Source: an uncultured Desulfobacterales bacterium
Lineage (GTDB): Bacteria > Desulfobacterota > Desulfobacteria > Desulfobacterales > JAHEIW01
Assembly (NCBI GenBank): GCA_947259495.1
Contig: CAMYLV010000026.1
Coordinates: 51,173-84,953 of the forward strand
Reading direction: 5' to 3'
DNA: 33,781 nt
The notes beneath the pieces were generated by a model that did not search any database, was not told the origin of the DNA, and saw only the letters and a list, made by a program, of their open reading frames with translations. The first letter of the stretch is position 1; each line of letters begins with the position of its first letter. Shown here in pieces: positions 8,046 to 16,564 of this stretch. Both the position numbers and the translations under genes were made by a program.

Positions 8046-10244
8046 TTTGGCCCTGATCCCCCATGCCGCATTATAGCCGGAGGCCGGGTCATCAACCGGA
8101 CTGCTGAGCCGGTTGTAATTGACGCCTTTACCATCCAAAAATTTATTGTCGCCTGAATAACCCAAACCCCGGGGAAGGGCGACAAGACCGGGCATAATCC
8201 CCTGCGTCAGACGGACCTTCACCCGTGCCGAGCCCCTGGGGGTTGCCAGGTTCGCAAGACGACCCTCTGACAGCCCGAGCTGCCTGGCGGTGTCCGGGTT
8301 AATTTCCACCAGCACATCATTGCCTTTCAGGATCGTGTCTTCAAGCGCTTTTATCATAAACGGCGGTGAGCCGACATAACCGCTGGCCAGCCGCATGCTA
8401 TCATAGGGCACCAGCAGCAGCGGGTAGGCGGCTTCATCCCCTTCGGGTTTTATCGGTTCATAGGCAGCCAGCGTGCGAATATCTTTGTTGGTAAATTCAA
8501 ATCTGGCTGAATCGGTCTCAAATGCATCCGCCCATTGCGTACCGCTGTAATCGGCATTCACCCAAAAGCCGTCTTCAATCAGACCATCCCAGCGATCGCC
8601 CAGGGTTTCTTCCAGACAGCTGTTGTAATCATCCCATGCAAAGGCGGCGCCAATCGTATGGCCCAGTTCTTTGGCCAGCTGAATGACGACATCGCCGACA
8701 TGGCGGGTATTATACTGCGGCTCGACGGCTGGCTGGGAAAGGCTGATGATGGGCTTCGGAAAGCCAGGGGCGGCCGGAACATCCTGGTAGCGTTCGAGGT
8801 ACATGTGGTTGGGCAGCAGCATATCAGCCTGAGCACTGGTTTCATCCAAATAGGAGGAAAAACTGACGACCAACGGAATCTTTTCAAAGGCTTTTTTGAC
8901 GGCGGCAGTGTCCTGTAGCGAATAGACCGGATTGGCATCGTTGACAAAAAGCACCTTCAGCGGTGATTCGGCACTGGCATTGATGACCTCAGGTAGTCGA
9001 TGCAATAGATATCTGGCATTCGGATACCGGTAGGTGCCGGCACCATCGATGCGGGGTTTTTGCAGGCCCTCGGCGGCAACCGCATCGATTTCCAGCTCCG
9101 GCCAATCAATGTAATCGGGCTCGGGCACCGCCCAAACGCCCCCGGGCCGGTTGATGTTGCCCACCAGGGCATTTAAGGTGTGCACCGCTAAAAACGCCTG
9201 CAGGCTTCCGGGTACATGACCCTGGCCCTGACCGCAAATCGCCAGAGGTTTGCGGGCAGCGGCAAAATCTCTGGCAAGGGTCAAAATCGTTCCGGCACTG
9301 ATGCCGGTTATCTTGGAAACAATCTCCGGCGGGAAACCGTCAATCACCTGTTGATAACGCTCGGGTAGTCCACTGCTGTAAGCATTGACAAAATCTTGAT
9401 TGTAAAGCCGTTCTTTGATGATCACATGCGCCAGACCATAGGCCAGCGCACCTTCGGTACCGGGATTGACCGAAATCCAGTGATCGGATTTGGCCGCCGT
9501 TTTAGACAGGCGCGGCTCGATTTGATCCATGCGACCCCCGGCCTTGCGAAACATGGATTTGGCCCGAAACATGTAGCCGGGCGAGCCCCAGCCTTCGATC
9601 AGGCCGCTGCCAAAACTGAGGACAAAGTCGGCATTTTCAAGATCAAATCCGGCTCTGGAGCGAGTGCCCTGGGTCAGGTACAGCGCCAGTTCATAGGAAT
9701 CCCAGATTGACGGTGTGCGCCAGAAGTTGGGCGAACCGTAAACGGTTAAAAAGCGATTGAAAAGCTCCGGGACCGTGCCCCGATCGGAACCGGCCAGCCA
9801 GCCCACCGCTTGCGCCGATCCGTTGGCGCGCAGCTGCCGCAGGTGGGCGGCTAATTCGGTAATAGCGTCCTGCCACGATATTTGCTGCCAGCGGCCGTTG
9901 ACCTTTTTTAAGGGAGTCCGGATTCGCTCCGGACCATACAGGAGTTGGGTTCCGCTATTTCCCAGGGGGCAAAGACCCCCATCGTTTACGGGGTGCCCCG
10001 CCAGCCCCTCTATCTTGATCACCCGTTCATCTACTTTTTTAACCGAAATACCGCAACCCCCGGGGCACAGCGTGCAGGCGGAGCTAACCTGGCTGATTTC
10101 ACCTTTTGGGGGAACCGGTATCCAGGGCCAATTTTGGCTCCAGATAGCAATATCATCGGTTATTTTCCAGGGCAACGGCGACAGCGCCGTGCCGGCGGCA
10201 CCGCCGAGAATGAATGCCAAAAAACTTCTTCGATCTACTTTCAT
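8037..10244 (-). CDS. qrcB: Menaquinone reductase QrcB, molybdopterin-oxidoreductase-like subunit
   Basis: The 735-residue product begins with a twin-arginine signal (DRRSFLAFILGGAAGTALS), so it should be exported folded to the periplasm. Cys57, Cys60, Cys64 and Cys92 (CTLCPGGC, then GGLCPLG) form the N-terminal [4Fe-4S] motif of the molybdopterin oxidoreductase superfamily. Superfamily blocks such as IWSQ-type leader, GWLAGSDRG, ADFVLSFGSGLIEGWGSP and the C-terminal ARVKVRLTQGIMPGLVALPRGLG follow. Around residues 180-190, where many relatives carry a Cys or Ser metal ligand, I see DSYEL and no Cys. In Desulfovibrio QrcB no molybdenum was found, and this sequence is compatible with that. It is the large subunit of the Qrc complex and follows qrcA by about 80 bases. 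Confidence 0.93.
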   Translation of the reverse strand: MKVDRRSFLAFILGGAAGTALSPLPWKITDDIAIWSQNWPWIPVPPKGEISQVSSACTLCPGGCGISVKKVDERVIKIEGLAGHPVNDGGLCPLGNSGTQLLYGPERIRTPLKKVNGRWQQISWQDAITELAAHLRQLRANGSAQAVGWLAGSDRGTVPELFNRFLTVYGSPNFWRTPSIWDSYELALYLTQGTRSRAGFDLENADFVLSFGSGLIEGWGSPGYMFRAKSMFRKAGGRMDQIEPRLSKTAAKSDHWISVNPGTEGALAYGLAHVIIKERLYNQDFVNAYSSGLPERYQQVIDGFPPEIVSKITGISAGTILTLARDFAAARKPLAICGQGQGHVPGSLQAFLAVHTLNALVGNINRPGGVWAVPEPDYIDWPELEIDAVAAEGLQKPRIDGAGTYRYPNARYLLHRLPEVINASAESPLKVLFVNDANPVYSLQDTAAVKKAFEKIPLVVSFSSYLDETSAQADMLLPNHMYLERYQDVPAAPGFPKPIISLSQPAVEPQYNTRHVGDVVIQLAKELGHTIGAAFAWDDYNSCLEETLGDRWDGLIEDGFWVNADYSGTQWADAFETDSARFEFTNKDIRTLAAYEPIKPEGDEAAYPLLLVPYDSMRLASGYVGSPPFMIKALEDTILKGNDVLVEINPDTARQLGLSEGRLANLATPRGSARVKVRLTQGIMPGLVALPRGLGYSGDNKFLDGKGVNYNRLSSPVDDPASGYNAAWGIRAKLS

Positions 10245-10327
10245 TTAATTTTCCCTGTCAAGATGAGCACATAGATAATTGAAAACACGACCAGCCATCG
10301 AGCGGTTTACCCATCAGCAAGCATCTA

Positions 10328-11038
10328 TTAATGGTGGCATACAAAACAGCCCCCTCGCAAGGTCTGAACGCTGTTTTGATTGACGCCTTCATTGCGGTGG
10401 CATTCGGCACAATCATCCATTTTCATGCGATCCCAGGAGTTGCGCTTAATACCGGCGATATTCCTGCCCCAGATATCCCGGCTGTAGCCGGAAATGCGGT
10501 TTTCTTCATAAACCTTTAAGCTTTCCGATTCCCCGATATGCCCGTGACAGGTCACACAATCCATCTCCGCCATCTTCACATGCGCGGCGTGGGAGAAAAA
10601 TACATTCTGTGGCTGCCGCGAATAGATCAACCAGGGAACTTCCCGATTATTCGCAACATACGCGTTTACGAATTTGGCTTCTTCAGGATCTTCGCCGTTG
10701 ACCTCCTCATGGCACTCGATGCATTGGGCCAGTTTAGGTACACCGGAATAAGAGCCGTCCTCTCTGAAAAAGTGGCAGCTCTCACAACTATCTTCGACCA
10801 GCTCGTTGTGCAAAGCGTGATTGAAGTCAACGGGTTGCTTTTTCTGGGAGTAAAGCAGCTGGGGGAAAATCACCCATCCGACAATAAGACTGGCAGCCAA
10901 CCCGAGTATAAAAAAAAGAATAATGGGTCCGCCGGACCCGTTATCATCGGTTGCGGTAGATGGGCTTATTTCGGGGGGGGGTGTTGTCGGTTGCTGATCT
11001 TTCGCACTGGCCTCATTGGCTAGTTCTTCTGTTGTCAT
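10328..11038 (-). CDS. qrcA: Menaquinone reductase multihaem cytochrome c subunit QrcA
   Basis: The 236-residue product has a Pro-rich cytoplasmic N-terminus (1-37), one membrane anchor (about 38-63), and a periplasmic part with five CXXCH haem sites at 85, 106, 161, 210 and 231. Only ten Cys are present, all within these motifs, so no sixth covalent c-haem is possible. Extra His pairs (FNHALH, FSHAAH) can serve as distal ligands. QrcA receives electrons from the periplasmic type I cytochrome c3 pool. The Desulfovibrio protein is described as hexahaem as I recall, so five sites would be a difference. The start has GGAG five bases before ATG. It is the first gene of the qrc block, and resB/ccsB, needed to mature its haems, lie directly upstream. 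Confidence 0.92.
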   Translation of the reverse strand: MTTEELANEASAKDQQPTTPPPEISPSTATDDNGSGGPIILFFILGLAASLIVGWVIFPQLLYSQKKQPVDFNHALHNELVEDSCESCHFFREDGSYSGVPKLAQCIECHEEVNGEDPEEAKFVNAYVANNREVPWLIYSRQPQNVFFSHAAHVKMAEMDCVTCHGHIGESESLKVYEENRISGYSRDIWGRNIAGIKRNSWDRMKMDDCAECHRNEGVNQNSVQTLRGGCFVCHH

Positions 11039-11125
11039 AAAAACTCCATAGATATCTGGGTTTAAGGATTACCGATGGAAAACAACGCTGTGTATTAATC
11101 GCACACACCTGCCGCTTTGCGCCAT

Positions 11126-11154
11126 TCGGAACATGAATATGAAAAGCGGTATAA
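11126..11154 (+). repeat. Dispersed repeat R2, copy 1, in the qrcA leader
   Basis: The 29-base unit begins tcggaacat and ends tatgaaaagcggtataa. It matches 24065-24093 at 27 of 29 positions. In the qrc transcript (minus strand) it would pair with a nearby CCGCTTT/AAAGCGG set to form a stem, so it may act as a leader structure. Confidence 0.65.
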
Positions 11155-11224
11155 TTTTTAAAATAGTTGCGATTACAGTTAGTTACAAGATATTCTGCGA
11201 ACATCACGTGCCGGCAAAGGTGAT

Positions 11225-11254
11225 TTTTTACCTTAATTGGCGCGATTTTGTCAA
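11225..11254 (-). promoter_or_regulatory. Candidate sigma-70 promoter of qrcABCD
   Basis: On the minus strand TTGACA (11254-11249) is followed after 18 bases by TAAAAA (11230-11225). The -35 box overlaps a small inverted repeat, GATTTTG-cttga-CAAAATC. It sits just after the ccsB stop codon, so qrc could be transcribed separately from ccsB with a leader of about 180 bases. The -10 match is only partial. Confidence 0.4.
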
Positions 11255-11260
11255 GCAAAA

Positions 11261-12277
11261 TCATTGGCCAAATGCCCCGTAACTGTGCAGGCCGGGCAGC
11301 AAATTGACACCAAAATAGGTAAATAAAACCGCAGCAAATCCCACCAGCGACAGATAGGCAATTCGCCGACCCCGCCAGCCGCGCATCAGTCGCGCGTGCA
11401 GCAATGTGGCGTAAATAAACCAGGTAATCAGAGACCATGTCTCTTTGGGGTCCCATCCCCAGTAGCGCCCCCAGGCGGAATTGGCCCAGACCGCACCACT
11501 GATAATCCCGATCGATAAAAACAGGAACCCAAACAGGGTGACCTGGTAACCGAGTTCATCCAATATGGCGGACTCGGGAAACACGCCCAGCAGCCGGTCT
11601 TTAATATCAACCGGCATCCGACGGGTGAGGAAAACACCGATATAAAATATCAGGCAAAGCGGCAATGCGATAATAATCGACATGGCCCAGTTTCCCGCCA
11701 GCAGGACCCGGCTAAAAAGCAATACAAAAATGAACAATGTCAATGGCTTGGCAATATCCAGCCAGGTCACCCCTTCCACATCCCGACCCTGTTTCAGCAG
11801 ATACATCGCGCCGATGCCAAAAGCCGTGGCAAAGGCAGCATAGCCAATAAAACAGGTAATCACGTGCGCGATCAGCCAGTTGCTTTTCAAGGCCGGAATA
11901 AGGGGTTGGATCTCACTGCTAATGCCGGGTTTAAGGGAAGCATAGGCCATCGCCAGAAAGGCGATCGGCATGGTAAATGCGCCGATAATGCGATTGCCGG
12001 CCTTGCGCTCAACCACCAGATAAATCACTCCAATCGTCCATGCAAAAAAGACCAGCGATTCGTAAAGGTTGGAAAAGGGCGCATGCCCGATTCCCATGCG
12101 ATAGGATTCCACCCAGCGCATGATAATACCGGCCGTATTGCCGAACAGCCCGATGACGGCCACCCATGATGCTAGCCTGCCGGCATCCGGTCGCTTAAAA
12201 ACCCATGCAAAGATATATAAAAAACCGGCCAGCCCGTATACAAATGTAATAATGGATAAGACAAGCGAACTATTCAT
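11261..12277 (-). CDS. ccsB: Cytochrome c biogenesis protein CcsB (CcsA/ResC type, System II)
   Basis: The 338-residue membrane protein carries the tryptophan-rich haem-handling motif WGRYWGWDPKETW (about 267-279) and conserved His residues in the spans, features of the CcsA/ResC haem exporter and synthetase half of System II. With ResB it delivers haem to apocytochromes c in the periplasm. The start has GAGG seven bases upstream. It follows resB by 63 bases and precedes qrcA, a multihaem cytochrome that depends on this machinery. About eight hydrophobic spans are visible, normal for the family. Naming varies between ccsA, ccsB and resC. Confidence 0.92.
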   Translation of the reverse strand: MNSSLVLSIITFVYGLAGFLYIFAWVFKRPDAGRLASWVAVIGLFGNTAGIIMRWVESYRMGIGHAPFSNLYESLVFFAWTIGVIYLVVERKAGNRIIGAFTMPIAFLAMAYASLKPGISSEIQPLIPALKSNWLIAHVITCFIGYAAFATAFGIGAMYLLKQGRDVEGVTWLDIAKPLTLFIFVLLFSRVLLAGNWAMSIIIALPLCLIFYIGVFLTRRMPVDIKDRLLGVFPESAILDELGYQVTLFGFLFLSIGIISGAVWANSAWGRYWGWDPKETWSLITWFIYATLLHARLMRGWRGRRIAYLSLVGFAAVLFTYFGVNLLPGLHSYGAFGQ

Positions 12278-12340
12278 AATTATCCTCTAGCGGTCAATTT
12301 AAGATTGCAAAATTTCATCAACTCGACCCATAGGGAATGT

Positions 12341-13726
12341 CTACTTACCGGAAGTCAGATTCGCCAGCCGGTGGGCGAGCTGCGCGACCTTCTTCTGCAT
12401 CCCCATCTTGTTTTTATTGGAAGTCCCGGCAACCATCACCTGACTTTTTTTGTCGAGCAATGTGACTTCAACACAGATTTGCTGATGGGACATAAAGAAT
12501 GTAATATAAATACCTATAATCATAAGAATAAATCCGATGTACACTACCCAGACACCCGGATCTTTGCTCACCTGAAGTCCGGTATAGTAACGCGGCACAA
12601 AATCGGCGATGGAGACAAACACCTGGCCTTTACGCATTTTATCAAAGCTTGGGAATTTCAAGGGCAAAGTTATGTCAATCGGATTGCTGTTCTGCGGTGT
12701 CAGCACCCCAATAAATGCTTCACCGATATTATGGCCTCTGAAATCGGCCTGGCGTGTATATTTTTTTAATGTAAAGGTCCCAAGATTTTCAGGAATATCG
12801 ACCGCCGTGCCAATTGCGGCCCTTTGACTGTATATCATTCCGGTAGCCTGACTGGTAAAGTTTAAGATGACCTCTGTCGGCGACAGGCTGCCGTAACTGG
12901 CCTGATAAAAACTGATGCCTTCATAGCGCAGGGGATCATTGACGATGATGTCTTTTTGTTCGATGACTTTTCCCTCTTTGAGGATCGATAGGCTGGAACG
13001 AAATTCTTTGGGGGCACCGGTATCATAAAATTCGACCTTAAAAGCGTCGCAGCGGATATCAAAACCCAGCGGCAATATCTGGTTGTTATGCCGCAACTGA
13101 ATGGAGCGCGCCGAATCACCGGGGGCGAGATTGACAAAACCCTCATACCCAAAAATGGACCCGATCAACCCGCCGATCAACAGGACCACGACACTCAAAT
13201 GCACAACGTACACACCCAATCTTGTCAAGCGCCCCTTTTCGGCGTATATGGCAAACCCTGCATCGGTCTCTTCCGTTCGACGGTATCGATAGCGGCGGGA
13301 GACAACCGGCAGAAAGCGGTCTTTTAATGACGCAGTGGCGCCAGCGGCGTTGAATTCGGCTTTGCTTTTGAGTTGCCGGTAGCGTGCAATGTTAAATCGC
13401 GGATTGCGGACAAAAATAATTTTCCAGGTGGCCTTTAGACGATCAAGAGAACAGATAATGATGTTGACCACCAGCAACAGAATCAAGGCTCGAAACCACC
13501 AGGAATGATACATGTCGAACAGCCCCAGCAGTGAGAATAGTCGGTATAAAAACTCACCAAAGGTCTGCAGATAGGCACCCGGCGCCTCATTTTGCGGAAT
13601 CAGCGTCCCAATGATCGAGGTCGCTGCCAGGCTCAGCAGCAAAGCAATTGTTAGTCTAACGGAAGCAAACGATTTCCATATTCGATCGATAGCAGAGAGA
13701 TCAGCTGAGCTCTGCTTAGAATTCAT
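12341..13726 (-). CDS. resB: ResB/Ccs1-like cytochrome c biogenesis protein
   Basis: The 461-residue protein has three N-terminal hydrophobic spans (near 20-45, 75-97 and 170-190), a large periplasmic domain, and a final span near 395-415 (WVVYIGFILMIIGIYITFF), the layout of ResB/Ccs1. The family motif region RLTIALLLSLAATSIIGTLIPQ and the GLIGSIFGYEGFVNLAPGD junction support it. ResB partners with CcsA-type proteins to hold and attach haem to CXXCH sites. The start has AAGGA about seven bases upstream. It appears to be the first gene of the resB-ccsB pair. The C-terminus continues about 45 residues past the last span as a basic cytoplasmic tail. Confidence 0.9.
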   Translation of the reverse strand: MNSKQSSADLSAIDRIWKSFASVRLTIALLLSLAATSIIGTLIPQNEAPGAYLQTFGEFLYRLFSLLGLFDMYHSWWFRALILLLVVNIIICSLDRLKATWKIIFVRNPRFNIARYRQLKSKAEFNAAGATASLKDRFLPVVSRRYRYRRTEETDAGFAIYAEKGRLTRLGVYVVHLSVVVLLIGGLIGSIFGYEGFVNLAPGDSARSIQLRHNNQILPLGFDIRCDAFKVEFYDTGAPKEFRSSLSILKEGKVIEQKDIIVNDPLRYEGISFYQASYGSLSPTEVILNFTSQATGMIYSQRAAIGTAVDIPENLGTFTLKKYTRQADFRGHNIGEAFIGVLTPQNSNPIDITLPLKFPSFDKMRKGQVFVSIADFVPRYYTGLQVSKDPGVWVVYIGFILMIIGIYITFFMSHQQICVEVTLLDKKSQVMVAGTSNKNKMGMQKKVAQLAHRLANLTSGK

Positions 13727-13850
13727 GGTTGATCCTTTCCAGACAAAATTGAAACTTCTTTCATATCAAATGATGTCAAATCAGGCAACTACCAAAACAG
13801 CGGATTTGATTCCAGCACCTTCAAGAAATTTATGATAAGCGCTAACTGTA

Positions 13851-13879
13851 TTGAAAAGACCATCATAACGTGCTAGATA
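13851..13879 (+). promoter_or_regulatory. Candidate sigma-70 promoter for a plus-strand transcript
   Basis: TTGAAA at 13851-13856 is followed after exactly 17 bases by TAGATA at 13874-13879. It faces a gene-free stretch with several hairpins that ends at a strong palindromic terminator. No plus-strand gene with family similarity lies in that stretch. Confidence 0.35.
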
Positions 13880-13885
13880 GGGTTG

Positions 13886-14120
13886 GGAAGTGTCGCCAAT
13901 CAATCACCGACGAAACGCTATGACAACTCGGCTGGGTTTGTGGGCTGGGCAAATATCCATCGTCCGCCGGGACTAAAGGCGGTCGCTCAAACCACCTCAG
14001 AAAGGTTACATGTTGGGGGTGGATGCAGCAACTATCCGTCACCCGAATGGCATGCTGTGTTTGTAAAAAAATAGTCTTCTGTTGCCCGATGTGAAGAGTG
14101 GGCATGCAGAAGACTATTTT
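13886..14120 (+). ncRNA. Candidate structured noncoding RNA
   Basis: The 442-base gap between resB and the H1-like gene has no convincing coding frame. In its GC-richer half I see local stems: CCGCC at 13964-13968 with GGCGG at 13978-13982, and GGGTGGAT at 14017-14024 with a matching ATC..CACCC ending at 14044. A promoter-like pair lies upstream and a terminator-like palindrome lies at the end. I could not match it to 6S RNA, RNase P, tmRNA, SRP RNA or a known riboswitch. It could equally be a degenerate repeat element. Confidence 0.25.
14068..14120. terminator. Bidirectional terminator-like palindrome downstream of the H1-like gene
   Basis: AAAATAGTCTTCTG plus TTGCCC pairs with GGGCATGCAGAAGACTATTTT around a 12-base loop; the arms match at nearly all of 20 positions. 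On the minus strand it is followed by seven T residues, so it should terminate the H1-like gene that ends at 14169. On the plus strand it ends with a shorter T run. Confidence 0.8.
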
Positions 14121-14168
14121 GTTTCAGATATTTCGCTCCGCCGTTTATCAATCTGGATCGGCGTTTGA

Positions 14169-14528
14169 TTACTTTTTTACATAGTGACCACGAGATTTGG
14201 CATGCACCATACGTTTTTTGGAAAGCTTATACAGTGCATTGCTGAGCTGCCGGGAATCAAGACCTGTTCTTTTTTTCAATGTAGCAATTGTAACCCCTTT
14301 GGGGCTGCGACGGATAACACCGTAAACCGCATCCAGTACTGTTTTACCCCGGGCGGGTGCTGCTTTTTTGCGCACAGCGGCTTTGCGAACTGTTTTCTTA
14401 CGTTTGGCCGGGGCTGCCTTTTTTGCCGGTTGAAATTTGTCAACCTGTTTGGTAATTTTCTCCACTTGTTTTGACAGGCTGGCAAGTGATTTGGAGATAG
14501 TTTTCAGTTGGGTTTTTATTCTCTTCAT
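14169..14528 (-). CDS. Histone-H1-like winged-helix protein
   Basis: The 119-residue protein has three parts: an N-terminal heptad-like helix (about 1-33, with repeated SLASLSKQVEKITKQVDKF), a Lys/Ala/Arg/Pro-rich linker (about 34-62, with KKAAPAKRKK-type units like histone H1 or AlgP tails), and a C-terminal winged-helix fold (about 63-119, LDAVYGVIRRSPKGVTIATLKKRTG and on). The composition predicts a DNA-binding, possibly nucleoid-associated, protein that can oligomerise through its coiled coil. A specific function is not recognised. GGAGGG lies about ten bases before the ATG, and a strong terminator follows. It is a single-gene unit divergent from the helicase gene. Confidence 0.75.
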   Translation of the reverse strand: MKRIKTQLKTISKSLASLSKQVEKITKQVDKFQPAKKAAPAKRKKTVRKAAVRKKAAPARGKTVLDAVYGVIRRSPKGVTIATLKKRTGLDSRQLSNALYKLSKKRMVHAKSRGHYVKK

Positions 14529-14623
14529 TCTATTTGTCCCTCCCTGTTAGAAGCGTTTTTTCTTTATGGTCAACTATTTGAAGAGTAAGACAGCATCAGT
14601 AAAAGTCAACATTGGGGAAGATA

Positions 14624-16564
14624 ATGGAGAAAAGTAATAGAGAATTTCAGAAACGCTATGCAAGGGCCTTGAATCCAGATCAACTTGCGGCTGTCACCCA
14701 TACTGAAGGACCTTTGCTGGTCATTGCCGGTGCCGGAAGCGGAAAAACAAGAACCCTCACTTACCGGGCGGCCTATCTGGTAGAAAAAGGCGTATCACCG
14801 TCCGCTATTCTTCTGTTGACTTTTACACGCAAGGCCTCCCAGGAAATGCTTCGCAGGGCCACACAACTGCTCGATGAACGCTGCGGAAAGATTGCGGGCG
14901 GTACGTTTCACTCCTTTGCCAATGCAACGCTGCGCCAATATGCTTCCCATATGGGCTTGGACCCCGCTTTTGGAATCCTGGACCGTAGCGATTCAGAAAA
15001 TCTGATTGGCATGTTGCGAAAAGAAATGCAGCCCGCAAACCGGCGCCGATCGTTTCCCAGGCGTAAAACCCTGGCAGACATTTTCAGCCGGGCCGTCAAC
15101 AAAGGCCTGTCACTGGAAGAGATAATAGATAACGACTACCCGCATTTTGAATCTCATCTTGAAACCATCGGCTGTCTTTATCAATTATTCGAAATCCGCA
15201 AGCAGGAACATCACTTCCTCGACTATGACGATTTGCTCGTCTATCTGTGTCGTCTATTGGCCGAGTATCCTGATGTGCAGGATCGCATTTCTGCCCGTTA
15301 CCGTTATATCATGGTGGACGAATACCAGGACACCAATACAATCCAGGCCGAAATATTGTATCTTTTGACCCGCACAAACCAAAATATTATGGTTGTTGGT
15401 GATGACGCGCAAAGCATTTATGCCTTTCGAGGAGCGAATTTCAGAAATATTATCGACTTTCCGAAACGATTCCCAGCCACCCGAACGGTTTCACTGGAAG
15501 AAAATTACCGCAGCAATCAACCGGTATTGACCTTAACCAATACCATTATCGAGCGGGCCCGGGAAAAATTTACCAAAAATTTATTCTCTCAAAAAAAAGA
15601 CGGGTCCACACCGGTTATGGTTAATGCCGAAGATGAATACAGCCAATCCCGATTTATCGTTGATCGGATTAAAGATCTTCAAAAACAGAACCTGCCCTTA
15701 AATGAAATTGCCGTTCTGTTTCGCGCCAGTTTTCATTCATTTGATCTTGAGATTGAACTGAATCGGGAGGGCATCGCGTTTGTGAAAATGGGTGGGTTTA
15801 AATTTGTTGAATCGGCGCACATCAAAGATGTTTTGGCCCACCTGCGCGTAATGGCCAATGTCCATGACCGTATCAGCTGGTACCGAATTTTACTGCTGAT
15901 TGAAAAGGTTGGGCCCAAGACCGCCCAAAAAATTTATGAGGCCACTCTGGCGGAAAAATCGGGTTATACCGGCTTGCTTTCGGCCAAGGTTGCCCGTAGC
16001 AAAGGACTCGAACGTCTTAAAAAGCTCATTGCAACCCTGGATACGCAGCCAAAGACCGTTTGCGAGATGGGAGAAACCATTATTGATTACTACATGCCGA
16101 TTTTAAAGAACCGCTATGATGACCACCCGCGTCGCGCAAAGGATCTGGAACATCTGGTTGAAATCATGGAGCGCTACAGGAGTCTTGACCCCTTTCTGAC
16201 CGACATGGCCCTCGAACCACCAACAACCAGTTTTGAAAATACACTTTATGCCAATACGCCGGGTTCGGACCGCTTGACGCTTTCAACGATCCATTCCGCC
16301 AAGGGGCTGGAGTGGAACACCGTTTTTGTCATCTGGACTTTGGACGGCAGATTTCCCTCGGTGCATTCCTTGCATAAAGAAGCAGAGCTTGAAGAAGAAC
16401 TTAGACTGATGTATGTCGCTGCAACCCGGGCCAGGGAGAACCTGTTTTTTACATATCCGAGCAATGTCTATGATCGCAGTACGGGGTTGATATTGAACCG
16501 GCCGTCCCGCTTTCTCGACGACATACCCGATGACATCCTCGAAAAGGAATATGAATACCGCTAA
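14624..16564 (+). CDS. UvrD/Rep-family ATP-dependent DNA helicase
   Basis: The product of 646 residues is a superfamily 1A 3'-5' DNA helicase. Motifs in order: Q-motif LNPDQLAAV, Walker A GAGSGKT (36-42), Ia LTFTRKA, II VDEYQDTN, III VGDDAQSIYAFRGA, IV LEENYRSN, V STIHSAKGLEWNTVFV, and VI MYVAATRARENLFF. All catalytic residues are present. It is shorter than E. coli UvrD (720 residues), lacking most of the C-terminal extension. Such enzymes unwind DNA in repair or replication restart. I chose the ATG at 14624, preceded by GGGGAAG, over the TTG at 14612. Its stop overlaps the stop codon of a convergent zinc-ribbon gene. UvrD, PcrA and Rep cannot be separated from sequence by eye. Confidence 0.93.
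   Translation: MEKSNREFQKRYARALNPDQLAAVTHTEGPLLVIAGAGSGKTRTLTYRAAYLVEKGVSPSAILLLTFTRKASQEMLRRATQLLDERCGKIAGGTFHSFANATLRQYASHMGLDPAFGILDRSDSENLIGMLRKEMQPANRRRSFPRRKTLADIFSRAVNKGLSLEEIIDNDYPHFESHLETIGCLYQLFEIRKQEHHFLDYDDLLVYLCRLLAEYPDVQDRISARYRYIMVDEYQDTNTIQAEILYLLTRTNQNIMVVGDDAQSIYAFRGANFRNIIDFPKRFPATRTVSLEENYRSNQPVLTLTNTIIERAREKFTKNLFSQKKDGSTPVMVNAEDEYSQSRFIVDRIKDLQKQNLPLNEIAVLFRASFHSFDLEIELNREGIAFVKMGGFKFVESAHIKDVLAHLRVMANVHDRISWYRILLLIEKVGPKTAQKIYEATLAEKSGYTGLLSAKVARSKGLERLKKLIATLDTQPKTVCEMGETIIDYYMPILKNRYDDHPRRAKDLEHLVEIMERYRSLDPFLTDMALEPPTTSFENTLYANTPGSDRLTLSTIHSAKGLEWNTVFVIWTLDGRFPSVHSLHKEAELEEELRLMYVAATRARENLFFTYPSNVYDRSTGLILNRPSRFLDDIPDDILEKEYEYR

Noticed and set aside
13883-14074. A 63-residue plus-strand frame between resB and the H1-like gene
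   Set aside because: No ribosome binding site or family similarity, and the region has RNA-like hairpins instead. Listed only as possible ncRNA.
13727-14168. Known riboswitch or housekeeping RNA (c-di-GMP, cobalamin, 6S, SRP, RNase P)
   Set aside because: None of the conserved core strings of these RNAs is present in either strand of the gap.
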